64,000 nucleotides of DNA from contig JARGSG010000211.1 of the NCBI GenBank assembly GCA_030374805.1, forward strand, positions 1-64,000, read 5' to 3'. Under the pieces are notes generated by a model. It worked only from the letters and a program-made list of their open reading frames with translations. It was not told the DNA's origin and made no database searches. The DNA comes from Gracilaria gracilis. Lineage: Eukaryota > Rhodophyta > Florideophyceae > Gracilariales > Gracilariaceae. Position 1 is the stretch's first letter. Each line of letters opens with the position of its first letter. The position numbers were made by a program, and so were the translations under genes. Shown one piece after another: positions 63,512-64,000 of this stretch.

Positions 63512-64000
63512 ATGGCTGGGGCTGCGGCCCCTGTTCCCTCTCAGATGAACTCCCAGGCCGTTTCCGGTTTAATGGCTCGGGTCCGCCAAGCCTGCGTGGT
63601 GAACTTCCAGCCGGCGGGTCCTACCTCTGTGGTCGAAGCTCTTACCCTCATGGAAAGCATTCTGCCTCGTCATGCGCAGTACATGCGATCCTTTTCCCAA
63701 ATTGGTGAGTTCCGGAACCGGTTCCAGGACGAGCTCTACCAGATGGCTACCAACCAGGTGACGGGCCTAGCGACGGCCATGGATCCGACGCCTACCAACC
63801 GTTTGGAGGATCCCCTATTTGGTGCTAGCCTGAATCCCGGCCTTCTAGCCGCTCCGCAGGCTCCTCTCCACACCGCGTCTTCGGTACCTCCGTCGGTTGC
63901 GCAGGCGAGTGCGCCACCTCCGATGGGTCCTGACGTAATGCCAGGCGTCAGCGTGTCTACTGGTACCCCCGTGGGTCATGGTAGCGCACCTACCCAGGCT
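63512..64000 (+). CDS. Partial ORF running off the window, unknown or gag-like
   Basis: From ATG 63512 the frame is open for 163 codons to the last base. An early helical part (SGLMARVRQACVVNF, ALTLMESILPRHAQYM, FRNRFQDELYQMATNQ) is followed by a Pro/Ala/Ser/Val-rich stretch. Its make-up is like the N-terminal part of a retrotransposon gag, but no motif confirms this. GC content is higher than in the gene cluster at 1-22 kb. Confidence 0.5.
   Translation, partial: MAGAAAPVPSQMNSQAVSGLMARVRQACVVNFQPAGPTSVVEALTLMESILPRHAQYMRSFSQIGEFRNRFQDELYQMATNQVTGLATAMDPTPTNRLEDPLFGASLNPGLLAAPQAPLHTASSVPPSVAQASAPPPMGPDVMPGVSVSTGTPVGHGSAPTQA

Overview
This is nuclear DNA of a eukaryote. Evidence: long coding regions with no visible introns, a TATA-box promoter, histone-modifying (SET) and Myb/SANT domains, nuclear localisation signals, a degenerate TTTAGGG-like telomere-type tract, large satellites and Ty3/gypsy chromovirus retrotransposons. 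TTTAGGG-type repeats occur in plants, many algae, oomycetes and other lineages, so they do not fix the organism. An intron-poor alga, possibly a red seaweed, is my best guess, held weakly.

Region 1 (1-21.7 kb) is a dense cluster of large intronless genes, most of them chromatin- or DNA-related: the C-terminal part of a PIF1 helicase; an unknown 400-aa protein; a broken copy of a peptidase gene; two reverse-strand proteins with ParB/DGQHR-like N-terminal domains, one also carrying a putative 2-oxoglutarate/Fe(II) dioxygenase domain; a protein joining a DNA N4-cytosine/N6-adenine-type methyltransferase to a SET domain; a USP-like cysteine peptidase; an unknown 384-aa protein; and a protein with an N-terminal SANT and a C-terminal TRF/telobox-like Myb domain. 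Several genes share a 32-bp upstream hairpin. I see no transposase or recombinase. The cluster looks like cargo of a large mobile or selfish element, or a specialised subtelomeric locus.

Region 2 (22.4-34.2 kb) is repetitive: an array of a ~235-bp unit carrying the 10-bp palindrome GTCCTAGGAC (higher-order period 1017 bp), a stretch with decayed reverse-strand coding relics, an interstitial telomere-type tract (27.41-27.67 kb), a tandem repeat with an 820-bp period, and a ~484-bp satellite in a 966-bp dimeric higher-order arrangement.

Region 3 (34.2-59.9 kb) holds chromoviruses lying in the 484-bp satellite. On the minus strand, the 3' half of one decayed element and the 5' half of another lie either side of one LTR region. 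On the plus strand there is a structurally complete element (47,344-58,912) with TG...CA LTRs, a 5-bp target duplication, gag, pol with chromodomain, and a long antisense ORF between pol and the 3' LTR. The antisense ORF occurs in both families.

Region 4 (60-64 kb) has a family of hairpin repeats built on a perfect 34-bp palindrome, two overlapping hypothetical ORFs, and an open reading frame running off the window end.
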